Below are positions 1 to 6,512 of a DNA stretch of 33,438 nucleotides, one piece after another (within the stretch, counting starts at the first letter, position 1; the number at the start of each line of letters is the position of its first letter). Made by a program: the position numbers and the translations under genes. The notes beneath the pieces were generated by a model. That model saw only the letters and a program-made list of their open reading frames with translations, was not told where the DNA came from and did not search any database. The stretch is from an uncultured Neglectibacter sp. (GTDB taxonomy: Bacteria; Bacillota; Clostridia; Oscillospirales; Acutalibacteraceae): assembly GCA_947647615.1 (NCBI GenBank), contig CANSKS010000031.1:1-33438 (forward strand), in the 5' to 3' direction.

Positions 1-11
1 GCCTTTCTATT

Positions 12-38
12 CCCCCGGTATAACCGGGGGTTTATTTT
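12..38 (+). terminator. Rho-independent terminator of an off-window gene
   Basis: A perfect 8-bp GC-rich stem (12-19 with 23-30, three-base loop) is followed by a T-rich stretch (31-38). This is the layout of an intrinsic terminator on the plus strand. No plus-strand gene precedes it in the window, so it would end a gene lying to the left. Confidence 0.7.
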
Positions 39-50
39 CGCTAAAGCTAC

Positions 51-86
51 CAAAATTCAAAATGAGCCTGCTGCTGCAGGCTCATT
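51..86 (-). terminator. Terminator of the lectin gene
   Basis: A perfect 10-bp stem (61-70 with 77-86, six-base loop) lies 19 bases past the stop codon of the minus-strand lectin gene. Read on the minus strand it is followed by a moderately T-rich tail (TTGAATTTT). The plus-strand side is also T-rich, so it may work in both directions. Confidence 0.65.
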
Positions 87-105
87 CCTTTTGACATATT
101 TTTGT

Positions 106-756
106 TTATTTCGCTTTTTTGGGAGCGCGCTTGGGGGAAGCCTTCTGGGAAGGCACGTCCTTTTTCGGAGCCTCTACTTTTATCGAGGCCTCTGCTTTTA
201 CCGGAGCCTCCGTTTTGGCAGGAACCTCCACCTTTACCGGGGCCTCTGCCTTGACGGCAGTCACCGCCTCCGCCGGCGCGGGCTTTTTGGCCGCCGTTTT
301 CTGGACGGTTTTGGTGGCGGGCTTTTCCTGGGCGGGGACCAGCTTCCACTGCTGGTTTTCGCCGCCTACATCTTCCCACAGCTGGGCGGGAGTGCCGCTT
401 TCATCGCTCAGATCTACAATATCCAATACTTTGCCGGACATCACATGAACAAGCTTTTGATAGGTAGAGGTAACTGCCTCTGTTTTCCAAAGCTGGCTTT
501 CCCCGCCGGCATCTTCCCAAATCTGGGCCCAAGTACCGTTTACGGTGCCGCCGGCCATGACGTCCAGGAGCTTCCCGGAAGCCTTATTCACAATTTTCAC
601 GCTGTCGCCGGAATCTACCATAGACCAAACCTGCAGGCTGTCTCTGGTGATCTCCGCTTGCTCTACTACCAGGCCGTTTTCTGTTCCGGCAGCCTGTAGG
701 GCTTTCCCGCTCCTGCGGTTTACGATGAGATACTCCGTTGCTTTTTTCGCGGGCAT
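106..756 (-). CDS. Ricin-type beta-trefoil lectin-domain protein with Lys/Ala/Pro-rich tail
   Basis: A 216-residue protein. Residues 1 to about 135 form a ricin-B-like carbohydrate-binding domain, shown by repeated Q-x-W elements (VWSM, AQIWED, SQLWK, AQLWED, QQWK) about 15-45 residues apart. Residues from about 140 to the end are a low-complexity tail of Lys, Ala, Pro, Val and Glu, including five six-residue units of the pattern [VAI]K[AVT]E[AV][PS] at about 168-197, and ending in a basic cluster (RAPKKAK). The tail resembles histone-H1-like bacterial tails in composition. There is no signal peptide and no membrane segment. I chose ATG at 756 because AAAGGA lies about ten bases upstream; an in-frame ATG at 801 lacks this. 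It has its own promoter (818-846) and terminator, so it appears monocistronic. The ligand and cellular role are unknown. Confidence 0.8.
   Translation of the reverse strand: MPAKKATEYLIVNRRSGKALQAAGTENGLVVEQAEITRDSLQVWSMVDSGDSVKIVNKASGKLLDVMAGGTVNGTWAQIWEDAGGESQLWKTEAVTSTYQKLVHVMSGKVLDIVDLSDESGTPAQLWEDVGGENQQWKLVPAQEKPATKTVQKTAAKKPAPAEAVTAVKAEAPVKVEVPAKTEAPVKAEASIKVEAPKKDVPSQKASPKRAPKKAK
166..255 (-). repeat. Five 18-bp coding repeats in the lectin tail
   Basis: This stretch encodes five consecutive six-residue units (VKAEAP, VKVEVP, AKTEAP, VKAEAS, IKVEAP). The units are diverged at the DNA level but keep an 18-bp period, which suggests growth by slippage or unequal recombination followed by selection on composition. 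Confidence 0.7.
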
Positions 757-817
757 AGTAATACATCCTTTCAAAAATACTTTCTTTTCTATAATTGACA
801 TTTGCTATCACTGCTTT

Positions 818-846
818 ATTGTAAACTTCTTGGGCCCGCTTGTCAA
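818..846 (-). promoter_or_regulatory. Sigma-A-type promoter of the lectin gene
   Basis: On the minus strand TTGACA (841-846) is followed by a 17-base spacer and TACAAT (818-823). This is a near-consensus housekeeping promoter and gives a leader of about 55 bases before the ATG at 756. Confidence 0.75.
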
Positions 847-1034
847 ACCGGGAAAGGCCTTAAGGTCCGGTTTTGGGAAAAGTTAAATTCCAATTAAGAA
901 AATAACTGCCGCCATTTTCCGGAAATCTACTTTTTTCTCGAGCCCGTTTTCGTCATTGTGAAGGTTTCCAAATCAAAAAATTTCCTGAATTTGGTAAAAC
1001 AAATAATTTTCAGGAAAATGAAAGAAAACTGCCC

Positions 1035-1063
1035 TTGGAAACCGCTTTCCATTGGTGTATACT
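1035..1063 (+). promoter_or_regulatory. Sigma-A-type promoter of the P-type ATPase
   Basis: TTGGAA (1035-1040), a 17-base spacer and TATACT (1058-1063) match the housekeeping promoter pattern and lie about 33 bases before the TTG start at 1096. Just upstream is a perfect 9-bp inverted repeat (981-989 with 1009-1017) that could be an operator. Confidence 0.65.
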
Positions 1064-1095
1064 GGTAGAAAAGCATTTACAGGAGGGTCCCCGCT

Positions 1096-3609
1096 TTGCC
1101 CCATCAAAAACCTACCTTGCCGTCCGGGAAGGACCGGACCGAACAACCCCAACGGAGAAGCCAGAAAGACCAAACCCGGCAGCCGGAACGCCCGAAGCTT
1201 GTGGAGCGCTTCCACCCCGACCCAGCCCTGGGCCTTGCCTCCTGGCAGGTGTCCCAGCGTACCCAGCAGGGGCTGCACAACGGCGACGCCGGGATTAAAA
1301 CAAAAACGGAAGGGCAGATCATTCGGGAAAACCTGGTCACCTTCTTCAACCTTTTAAACTTTATCCTGGCCGTGGCCGTGATTCTGGTGGGCGCTTACCG
1401 GGACGCCCTGTTCATGGGCATCATTGTTTCCAACGCGGTGATCGGCTCCTTCCAGGGAATTCGGGCCAAGCGCACTATTGACAAGCTTTCCCTGATCTCC
1501 GCCCCCAAGGCCGGGGTGGTGCGCAACGGCCAAAGCCTTCATATTCCTGTGGAAGAGATTGTCCTGGACGATATTCTTTTGCTTTCCTCCGGAAACCAGA
1601 TCTGCTCCGACGCCCTGGTGGCGGACGGCGAATGCGAGGTCAACGAGTCCCTGATCACCGGCGAGGCCGACCCGGTCCTCAAACAGCCCGGCGATTCTCT
1701 CCTTTCCGGCAGCTTTGTGGTCAGTGGTTCCTGCCGCGCCCAGGTGGAGCATGTGGGCGCAGAAAACTACGCCAGCCGCATTGCCGGGGACGCTAAATAC
1801 ATCAAAAAACGGAATTCCGAAATTATGGATTCCATCGATTTCATTGTGAAATTCGTGGGCTTCGGCATTCTCCCCATTGGCCTGCTGCTGTTCTGGAAGC
1901 AATATTTCGTGCTGGGAGACCAGCTGCCCAACACGGTGAGCAGCACGGTGGCTGCCATGGTGGGCATGATCCCGGAGGGTCTTGTGCTGCTCACCAGCCT
2001 GGCCTTTGCCGTAAGCGTCTTTAAGCTTTCTATGCACAAAACCCTGGTGCGGGACCTGTACTGCGTGGAAACCCTGGCCAGGGTAGACACCCTGTGCCTG
2101 GATAAAACCGGTACCATTACCGAGGGCACCATGCAGGTAGACGATCTGCTGCCCTTCCCCGGCCACAGGGTGGAAGAGGTTTCCGCCGCTCTTACGGCCC
2201 TGGTCCACAACCTGCAGGACGACAACCCCACCTTCCAGGCGGTGAAGGAGTACCTGCCCCAAAGCAACGGCTGGCAGGCCGCGAGCCTTGTGCCCTTTTC
2301 TTCCGCCAGGAAGTGGAGCGGCGCCTATTTCCAGGGCAGGGGCTCCTACCTGATGGGGGCCGGGGAATTCCTCCTGCGGGGGGACTTCGGGAAAATCAAG
2401 GAGCAGGTGGAGCAGTATTCCTCCCAGGGCCAGCGGGTGCTGCTGCTGGTCCATTCCCCCCACCCTTTGGAGGAAAAGGAGGTGCCAAAGGACCTTTCCT
2501 GCCTGGGCCTTGTGCTCATCAGCGATAAGATCCGGCGGGAGGCCCCCCGTACCCTCCGTTATTTCGCGGACCAGGGGGTAGATTTAAAGGTGATCTCCGG
2601 CGACAACGCCGTCACCGTGGCCAACATTGCCAAAAAGGCCGGGCTGGACCAGGCCGACCGCTACGTGGACGCCACCACCCTGGAAACCGAGGCAGAGATC
2701 GCCGAGGCTGTGCGGAACTATTCGGTGTTCGGCCGGGTGACCCCCCAGCAGAAGCTGGCCTTTGTGAAGGCCCTGCGGGCGGAGGGCCACACGGTGGCCA
2801 TGACCGGCGACGGCGTCAACGACGTGCTGGCCTTAAAGGAGGCCGATTGCTCCATCGCCATGGCCTCGGGCAGCGACGCCGCCCGCACGGTTTCCAGCCT
2901 GGTGCTGCTGGATTCCAATTTTGCCTCCATGCCCCTGGTGGTGCAGGAGGGCAGAAGGTCTATCAACAACCTGCAGCGGTCCAGCTCCCTGTTCCTGGTA
3001 AAGACCATTTTTTCCGCTCTCATCGGGGTGTTGTTCATCTTCCTGAACCATTCCTACCCCTTCCGGCCCATTCAGCAAACCCTCATCAGCAGTCTCACCA
3101 TTGGCATTCCCTCTTTTATCCTGGCCTTGGAGCCCAACAAGGAGCGCATCCGGGGCAAGTTCATCTTTAACGTCATTAAGATGTGCATTCCCGCCGCCCT
3201 TACCATGACCTGCAATATTCTGCTCCTTTGCGCTCTCAGTGAGCCTTTGGGGCTCACCAGCGACGAGTTTTCCACCCTGGCGGTTATTATGACCTCCCTC
3301 ACCGGCTTTTTAATGCTCTTCAAGGTGTGTACCCCCTTTAACGGCCTGCGGGGCGTCCTGTTCGGGGGGCTGCTGGCGGCCTTTGTCTTTGCCATTGTGT
3401 TTTTCCAGGAGCTTTTTTACCTCACCCGGCTCAGCTTCCCCATGCTGGTGGCCCTGGTGCCCATGACGCTTTTCGCCATTGCCCTCATGCTGGCCCTTTT
3501 GCACCTGGTAGACCATGTGATCGCCAATTCCCAAAGCCCGGTATACCCCTTCAAAAACCGGCAGAAAGGCCGCAGGAAGCCCAAAAAGGCCTCCCGCTAT
3601 TCCCGCTGA
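1096..3609 (+). CDS. Cation-translocating P-type ATPase (CtpE/Exp7-like, probably Ca2+)
   Basis: An 837-residue membrane pump that would use ATP to move a cation across the cytoplasmic membrane. The actuator loop TGEA is at 188-191, the membrane motif MIPEGL at 291-296, the phosphorylated aspartate in DKTGTIT at D336, and the hinge motif TGDGVND at 570-576. Six or so further hydrophobic segments follow the hinge. The order of domains is complete and the length is normal. There is no N-terminal heavy-metal-binding CxxC domain and no metal-type CPx motif; the PEGL motif points to the branch that includes mycobacterial CtpE and pneumococcal Exp7, for which Ca2+ transport has been proposed. Substrate is therefore an inference. 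I use TTG at 1096 because AGGAGGG sits eight bases upstream and no ATG is near. It is monocistronic, with its own promoter and a strong terminator. Confidence 0.9.
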   Translation: MPHQKPTLPSGKDRTEQPQRRSQKDQTRQPERPKLVERFHPDPALGLASWQVSQRTQQGLHNGDAGIKTKTEGQIIRENLVTFFNLLNFILAVAVILVGAYRDALFMGIIVSNAVIGSFQGIRAKRTIDKLSLISAPKAGVVRNGQSLHIPVEEIVLDDILLLSSGNQICSDALVADGECEVNESLITGEADPVLKQPGDSLLSGSFVVSGSCRAQVEHVGAENYASRIAGDAKYIKKRNSEIMDSIDFIVKFVGFGILPIGLLLFWKQYFVLGDQLPNTVSSTVAAMVGMIPEGLVLLTSLAFAVSVFKLSMHKTLVRDLYCVETLARVDTLCLDKTGTITEGTMQVDDLLPFPGHRVEEVSAALTALVHNLQDDNPTFQAVKEYLPQSNGWQAASLVPFSSARKWSGAYFQGRGSYLMGAGEFLLRGDFGKIKEQVEQYSSQGQRVLLLVHSPHPLEEKEVPKDLSCLGLVLISDKIRREAPRTLRYFADQGVDLKVISGDNAVTVANIAKKAGLDQADRYVDATTLETEAEIAEAVRNYSVFGRVTPQQKLAFVKALRAEGHTVAMTGDGVNDVLALKEADCSIAMASGSDAARTVSSLVLLDSNFASMPLVVQEGRRSINNLQRSSSLFLVKTIFSALIGVLFIFLNHSYPFRPIQQTLISSLTIGIPSFILALEPNKERIRGKFIFNVIKMCIPAALTMTCNILLLCALSEPLGLTSDEFSTLAVIMTSLTGFLMLFKVCTPFNGLRGVLFGGLLAAFVFAIVFFQELFYLTRLSFPMLVALVPMTLFAIALMLALLHLVDHVIANSQSPVYPFKNRQKGRRKPKKASRYSR

Positions 3610-3633
3610 TTTCTGCCGGAGCCTTTCAAAGGA

Positions 3634-3675
3634 GGAAGGGAGTTTTCGCCTTTGGCGAGAACTCCCTTCCTTTTT
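3634..3675 (+). terminator. Terminator of the P-type ATPase gene
   Basis: A 17-bp stem (3634-3650 with 3654-3670, one G-T pair, three-base loop) is followed directly by five T residues. It begins 24 bases after the ATPase stop codon. Confidence 0.92.
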
Positions 3676-3701
3676 ACGGTTCTATTCTCTTTTTCACAGG
3701 T

Positions 3702-3818
3702 TTATTGATAATGTGTCCAGAGCCGAAGTACCTTTACCGCTTTCTCTTCTTCGTAAACAGCATATACCAAGCGATGCTGCCGGTTGATCCGGCGGGAATA
3801 AAAGCCCGCAAGATCACC
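3702..3818 (-). pseudogene. YoeB/Txe-type toxin, C-terminal remnant
   Basis: This stretch encodes 38 residues (GDLAGFYSRRIN...HRLVYAV...) followed by TAA. They match the C-terminal half of YoeB/Txe-family mRNA-cleaving toxins, including the conserved SRRIN and HRLVY segments, and the C-terminal H-Y pair is kept. The N-terminal 45-50 residues are missing: the frame is closed by TGA at 3822-3824 directly upstream and has no start codon. The remnant overlaps the last bases of the antitoxin gene, as though one deletion removed the end of the antitoxin and the start of the toxin together. It is unlikely to be translated or active. Confidence 0.8.
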
Positions 3819-4054
3819 TAGTCATAGAGAATACAGTCCTCCAATGGTTCCGCTGCCGCGGACTTCACGCTTTCTACCATGCCGGGAGCAGAAGCCAGGT
3901 TTAGGGTTTCTACCATATTTTTGTAGTCTTCCTCACTGATAAGAACGGCGTTTCCGTGCTTTGTAGTGACGTTTACTACATCTCCGTAAACAACAGCCCG
4001 TTCCACATATTCAAAAACACGGTTGCGAAAGGCTGTAAAGTCTGTGTTAGTCAT
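3818..4054 (-). CDS. Phd/YefM-type antitoxin, probably with a truncated C terminus
   Basis: A 78-residue protein with the Phd/YefM fold at its N terminus (VVNVTTKHGNAVLISEEDY), the DNA-binding and dimerisation part that represses its own promoter. The C terminus, which in the family wraps around the toxin, reads LEDCILYD and then stops. Related clostridial antitoxins usually continue after LEDC with an acidic tail, so the last residues may have been lost with the toxin's start (inference from memory). ATG at 4054 has an excellent Shine-Dalgarno sequence (AGAGGAGG) and a near-consensus promoter upstream. With the toxin broken, the protein may persist as an orphan regulator or cross-neutralise another toxin. 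Confidence 0.85.
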   Translation of the reverse strand: MTNTDFTAFRNRVFEYVERAVVYGDVVNVTTKHGNAVLISEEDYKNMVETLNLASAPGMVESVKSAAAEPLEDCILYD

Positions 4055-4077
4055 ACTAACGCCTCCTCTGTAGCTCT

Positions 4078-4106
4078 ATTATAATGTCCGGCTTTTGGCC
4101 CGTCAA
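4078..4106 (-). promoter_or_regulatory. Near-consensus promoter of the antitoxin gene
   Basis: On the minus strand TTGACG (4101-4106) and TATAAT (4078-4083) are separated by exactly 17 bases. The -10 lies 23 bases before the antitoxin start codon, leaving a very short leader. In intact systems of this family the antitoxin represses this promoter. Confidence 0.8.
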
Positions 4107-4172
4107 TACAAAAAACCGCCGAAGGGAAAAAGAGCCGCCGCGGAAAAATGACGGGTGCCCGTAAAACAGTTT

Positions 4173-4207
4173 CAGGCCCGGCAGTAATCTCTGCCGGGCC
4201 TGTTCTT
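4173..4207 (+). terminator. Terminator-like hairpin with no gene in front
   Basis: A perfect 12-bp GC-rich stem (4173-4184 with 4191-4202, six-base loop) is followed by TTCTTGT on the plus strand. No plus-strand gene leads into it; it lies upstream of the antitoxin promoter. It may be the remains of a lost gene's terminator or an insulating structure. Confidence 0.5.
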
Positions 4208-4350
4208 GTATTCTGAAGGCCGTAGGATAGATGACCGAACCGGTGTACTGTGCGGTCTGGGATTTGGCGCACCCTCTCTGGCATGAGTAAGCTTAGGCAA
4301 AGCACCCCGCCCCGGTTCGTCGATTTCGCACAAAGAAAGAGAAAATTAGT

Positions 4351-4389
4351 GATCCAAAGGGGAAATCGGTGATCCAAAGGCGAAATTGG
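4351..4389. repeat. Two tandem 20-base repeats
   Basis: The unit GATCCAAAGG(G/C)GAAAT(C/T)GG occurs twice back to back (4351-4370 and 4371-4389) just before the hairpin cluster. No coding function is visible. Confidence 0.6.
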
Positions 4390-4406
4390 GTTCCAATTTC
4401 GCCTAA

Positions 4407-4656
4407 GAAATTCCCTCACGGGAATTTCAGAGAGGGAAGCTTTCTTCATTTTGCCTACGAAATTTGCCTGCGGCAAATTTTATTGCGGTAGCCTCTTCAA
4501 ACAGGTTGGGGTCCAATAAGTTCGCCAAGTTGAAATTCCTTCGAAATTTCAACTAAGAAGTTTTCGTTCCGAAAACTTTATGGAAGAGAGCAAGTGAAAG
4601 ATCGAATTTCCTCAATTTTCTCTACGAAATTCACCTTGCGGTGAATTTTATTGAGG
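4407..4656. repeat. Cluster of five short perfect hairpins
   Basis: Five inverted repeats, each with 9-bp perfect arms and a 3-7 base loop, lie in 250 bases: 4407-4428, 4460-4480, 4529-4553, 4558-4578 and 4627-4648. The last has an extra outer 7-bp stem (4610-4616 with 4650-4656). Arm sequences differ between units while pairing is kept. Four of the five are preceded by a TAAG or TACG motif and several are followed by TTTTATTG or a similar T-rich stretch. No credible ORF spans the region. A similar fragment, including TTTTCTCTAC, recurs near 12548-12575. These are probably members of a dispersed intergenic repeat family. Confidence 0.65.
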
Positions 4657-4700
4657 AAAGCTTTCCTTGTCTTTCTTAGAAAAAGCCCAGGGCAAACAAT

Positions 4701-4743
4701 CCCTCAGTCAGCTTCGCTGACAGCTCCCTTTACACAAGGGAGC
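4701..4743 (-). repeat. Two-hairpin intergenic element common in gut Clostridia
   Basis: Two adjacent stem-loops, 4707-4712 with 4716-4721 and 4723-4730 with 4736-4743, form a 43-base unit. I recognise this kind of CAGTCAGC...CAGCTCCCTT...AAGGGAGCC element as abundant between genes in Ruminococcaceae-type genomes; that is from memory. It lies 34 bases past the hydrolase stop on the minus strand and may serve as its transcription end. Confidence 0.6.
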
Positions 4744-4776
4744 CTGAAAAGGAAATGCCCGGGAAGCCCCCGGCGG

Positions 4777-5589
4777 TTACAGCTGGTATTCAAATTCCTG
4801 GTTCAGCCACCGCAGGCAGAGCTCCATCCATTGGGCGTTGTGGCTGTCGGGAGTGCCGGTCTCCTTTGTGCATACAGAAATGCCGTGGCCGCCCCGGGGG
4901 AAGAAATGGGCTTCGTAGGAGATGCCGTGCCGCTGCAGGGCTTCCATGAGCCGGATGGAGTTTTCCACGGGTACGCAGTCGTCGGGCACGGTGTGCCAAA
5001 GGAAGGTGGGGCAGGTCTTTTCGCTGACCTGCCGGTCCAGGGAAAAGTAGGCATAGCCTTCGCTTCCCTTGGGGCATCCGCTTACGTTTTCGATGGATTC
5101 CACATGGGCGAACTCATCTGCCGTGATCACCGGGTAACTGAGGATCATGGCGTTGGGCCGGTTTTTCCCTCCCTTGTTGTCGTAGGTTTCCAAAAGCTTG
5201 GGGCTGTCCCATAAAATGCCCAGGGAGCCGGCCAAATGACCTCCGGCAGAAAAGCCGCATACGGCGATGCGGTCGGGGTCCACATGCCAGGCCTCGGCGT
5301 TTTCCCGGATGCGGATCACGGTTTCCGAGGCCTCCTTTAAGGGCCGGAAGTCCCTGGCCTGTTCCCCTACGGAATAGGTGAGCAGGAACACCTGGTAGCC
5401 TGCGGCGAAGAAGCGCAGGGCCACCGGGTCTGCCTCCCGCTGGGACACCATGGCGTAGGCCCCGCCGGGGCACACCAATACACAGGGGTACTTTTCCCGG
5501 TGGATCTCCATTTCTGTAATGGGGCTGTGCAGGTAGCCGACTACCTGGCCCTGGGTTTCTTCCAGGGGCTTGAATTTCAACATTTCCAT
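4777..5589 (-). CDS. Alpha/beta hydrolase, BD-FAE/acetyl-xylan-esterase-like
   Basis: A 270-residue serine hydrolase of the esterase/lipase type. The oxyanion-hole motif is PGGAY (41-45), the nucleophile Ser114 sits in GFSAGG (112-117), the acid is probably in the PDD segment (202-204) and the catalytic histidine in GGHG (His235). There is no signal peptide, so it should act in the cytoplasm, probably removing acyl groups from imported sugars or similar small esters. ATG at 5589 is supported by GGGAGGT nine bases upstream; the open frame runs on to 5694 without a better start. It follows the TIM-barrel gene on the same strand after a 136-base gap and may share its transcript. The substrate cannot be told from the sequence. 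Confidence 0.85.
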   Translation of the reverse strand: MEMLKFKPLEETQGQVVGYLHSPITEMEIHREKYPCVLVCPGGAYAMVSQREADPVALRFFAAGYQVFLLTYSVGEQARDFRPLKEASETVIRIRENAEAWHVDPDRIAVCGFSAGGHLAGSLGILWDSPKLLETYDNKGGKNRPNAMILSYPVITADEFAHVESIENVSGCPKGSEGYAYFSLDRQVSEKTCPTFLWHTVPDDCVPVENSIRLMEALQRHGISYEAHFFPRGGHGISVCTKETGTPDSHNAQWMELCLRWLNQEFEYQL

Positions 5590-5604
5590 TGTGAGATACC
5601 TCCC

Positions 5605-5627
5605 AAAAGGGGACGAAAGCCCCTTTT
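5605..5627 (-). other. Hairpin just upstream of the hydrolase ribosome-binding site
   Basis: An 8-bp stem (5605-5612 with 5620-5627) ends right next to the hydrolase Shine-Dalgarno sequence on the minus strand. The tail on that strand is only TTTT then GGG, so it is a poor terminator. It could reduce read-through from the preceding gene or affect initiation. Confidence 0.35.
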
Positions 5628-5725
5628 TATTTCTTAAGTTATGGGGAGTTATGGGGGCGGCCCCGCAGCCTGCCGCCCGAGACACCCCGGCCATTGGAAG
5701 AAAAGATTCGCGGGATAACCTGCCG

Positions 5726-6508
5726 TTAAGAAGCGAAGGTCCGCAAATAGGCCACGCTTTCCGAAACGCAGGCGGCGAAATCGCCGGTGACGGAGCCCTC
5801 CAGGGAAAGGGCCCTCCGGTAACCTATGGAGGCCAGGGCCCGGAAAAAGGCGGCGTAATCTTCCCCGTCCCCCTCTTTGGGAAGGGCCCGGCTGTTTTTG
5901 GCGCTGGCGATATGGGCATGGGCCAGAATATCCCCGTAATCCTCCAAGGCGGAAAGGGGCTCCTGCTCCCGGTCGAAATGGTAAAGGTCTACCAAAAGGC
6001 GAATGTTCTCCTTTCCCACCTCCCGCACCAGCCGGGCGCATTCCCCGCTGGTGTTCAAAATGTTGCATTCTTCCCGGTTTAAGGGCTCAATGCAGCAGGT
6101 CATGCCGTATTTTTCCAGGGCAGGGGAAAGGATCTCGGCGCAAAGGCCGCAAAGCTGCTCCCAGGCCGCCTCCCGGGAAAAGCCCTCCGGCACCCGGCGG
6201 GGGCCGCCGCTGCCGAAGACCACCCTTTGTATGCCCAGGGCGGCGGCCTTTTGCAGGGTGGCCTCCAAATATTCCGAAACGGCGGGAAGGTCTGTGCGGG
6301 GGCCTGTGAGGGAAAGCTCTCCCGGGAACAGCACGTTGCCCGCGAGGCAGCGGACGCCGGCCTGGGAAAGGAGCCGGGCCCGCTGGGAGACCTCCTCCGG
6401 GCTGTGCCGGGAAAGCTCACTGAGGCCGATTTCCGCGTAGTCCACCCCCAGCTTGGGAAGGGTGAGAATTGCGTCTTGGAACAGGGAAGTACAGCAGCCG
6501 ATTTTCAT
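5726..6508 (-). CDS. Sugar phosphate isomerase/epimerase-like TIM-barrel protein
   Basis: A 260-residue protein of the xylose-isomerase-like AP-endonuclease-2 TIM-barrel superfamily. It opens with the typical first strand MKIGCCTSLF and carries the metal-ligand strand CCIEPLNR (Glu141), then VDLYHF and HAHIA, matching the usual Glu/Asp/His metal site, and a C-terminal SLEGSV strand with another Glu. Members isomerise or epimerise sugars and related polyols, and the exact substrate is not predictable. ATG at 6508 has AGGTGAT upstream and follows the AlkD-like stop codon by four bases, so the genes are co-transcribed and probably translationally coupled. The association with a hydrolase downstream would fit carbohydrate breakdown. 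Confidence 0.85.
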   Translation of the reverse strand: MKIGCCTSLFQDAILTLPKLGVDYAEIGLSELSRHSPEEVSQRARLLSQAGVRCLAGNVLFPGELSLTGPRTDLPAVSEYLEATLQKAAALGIQRVVFGSGGPRRVPEGFSREAAWEQLCGLCAEILSPALEKYGMTCCIEPLNREECNILNTSGECARLVREVGKENIRLLVDLYHFDREQEPLSALEDYGDILAHAHIASAKNSRALPKEGDGEDYAAFFRALASIGYRRALSLEGSVTGDFAACVSESVAYLRTFAS

Positions 6509-6512
6509 GGGA

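Noticed and set aside
1354..2463. A 369-codon frame antisense to the ATPase gene
   Set aside because: Gly/His/Gln-rich composition typical of the reverse complement of a GC-rich gene; no ribosome-binding site; the opposite strand has a complete P-type ATPase.
4051..4476. A 141-codon minus-strand open frame upstream of the antitoxin
   Set aside because: It runs through a strong promoter and a 12-bp hairpin, has no ribosome-binding site or domain, and includes repeat sequence.
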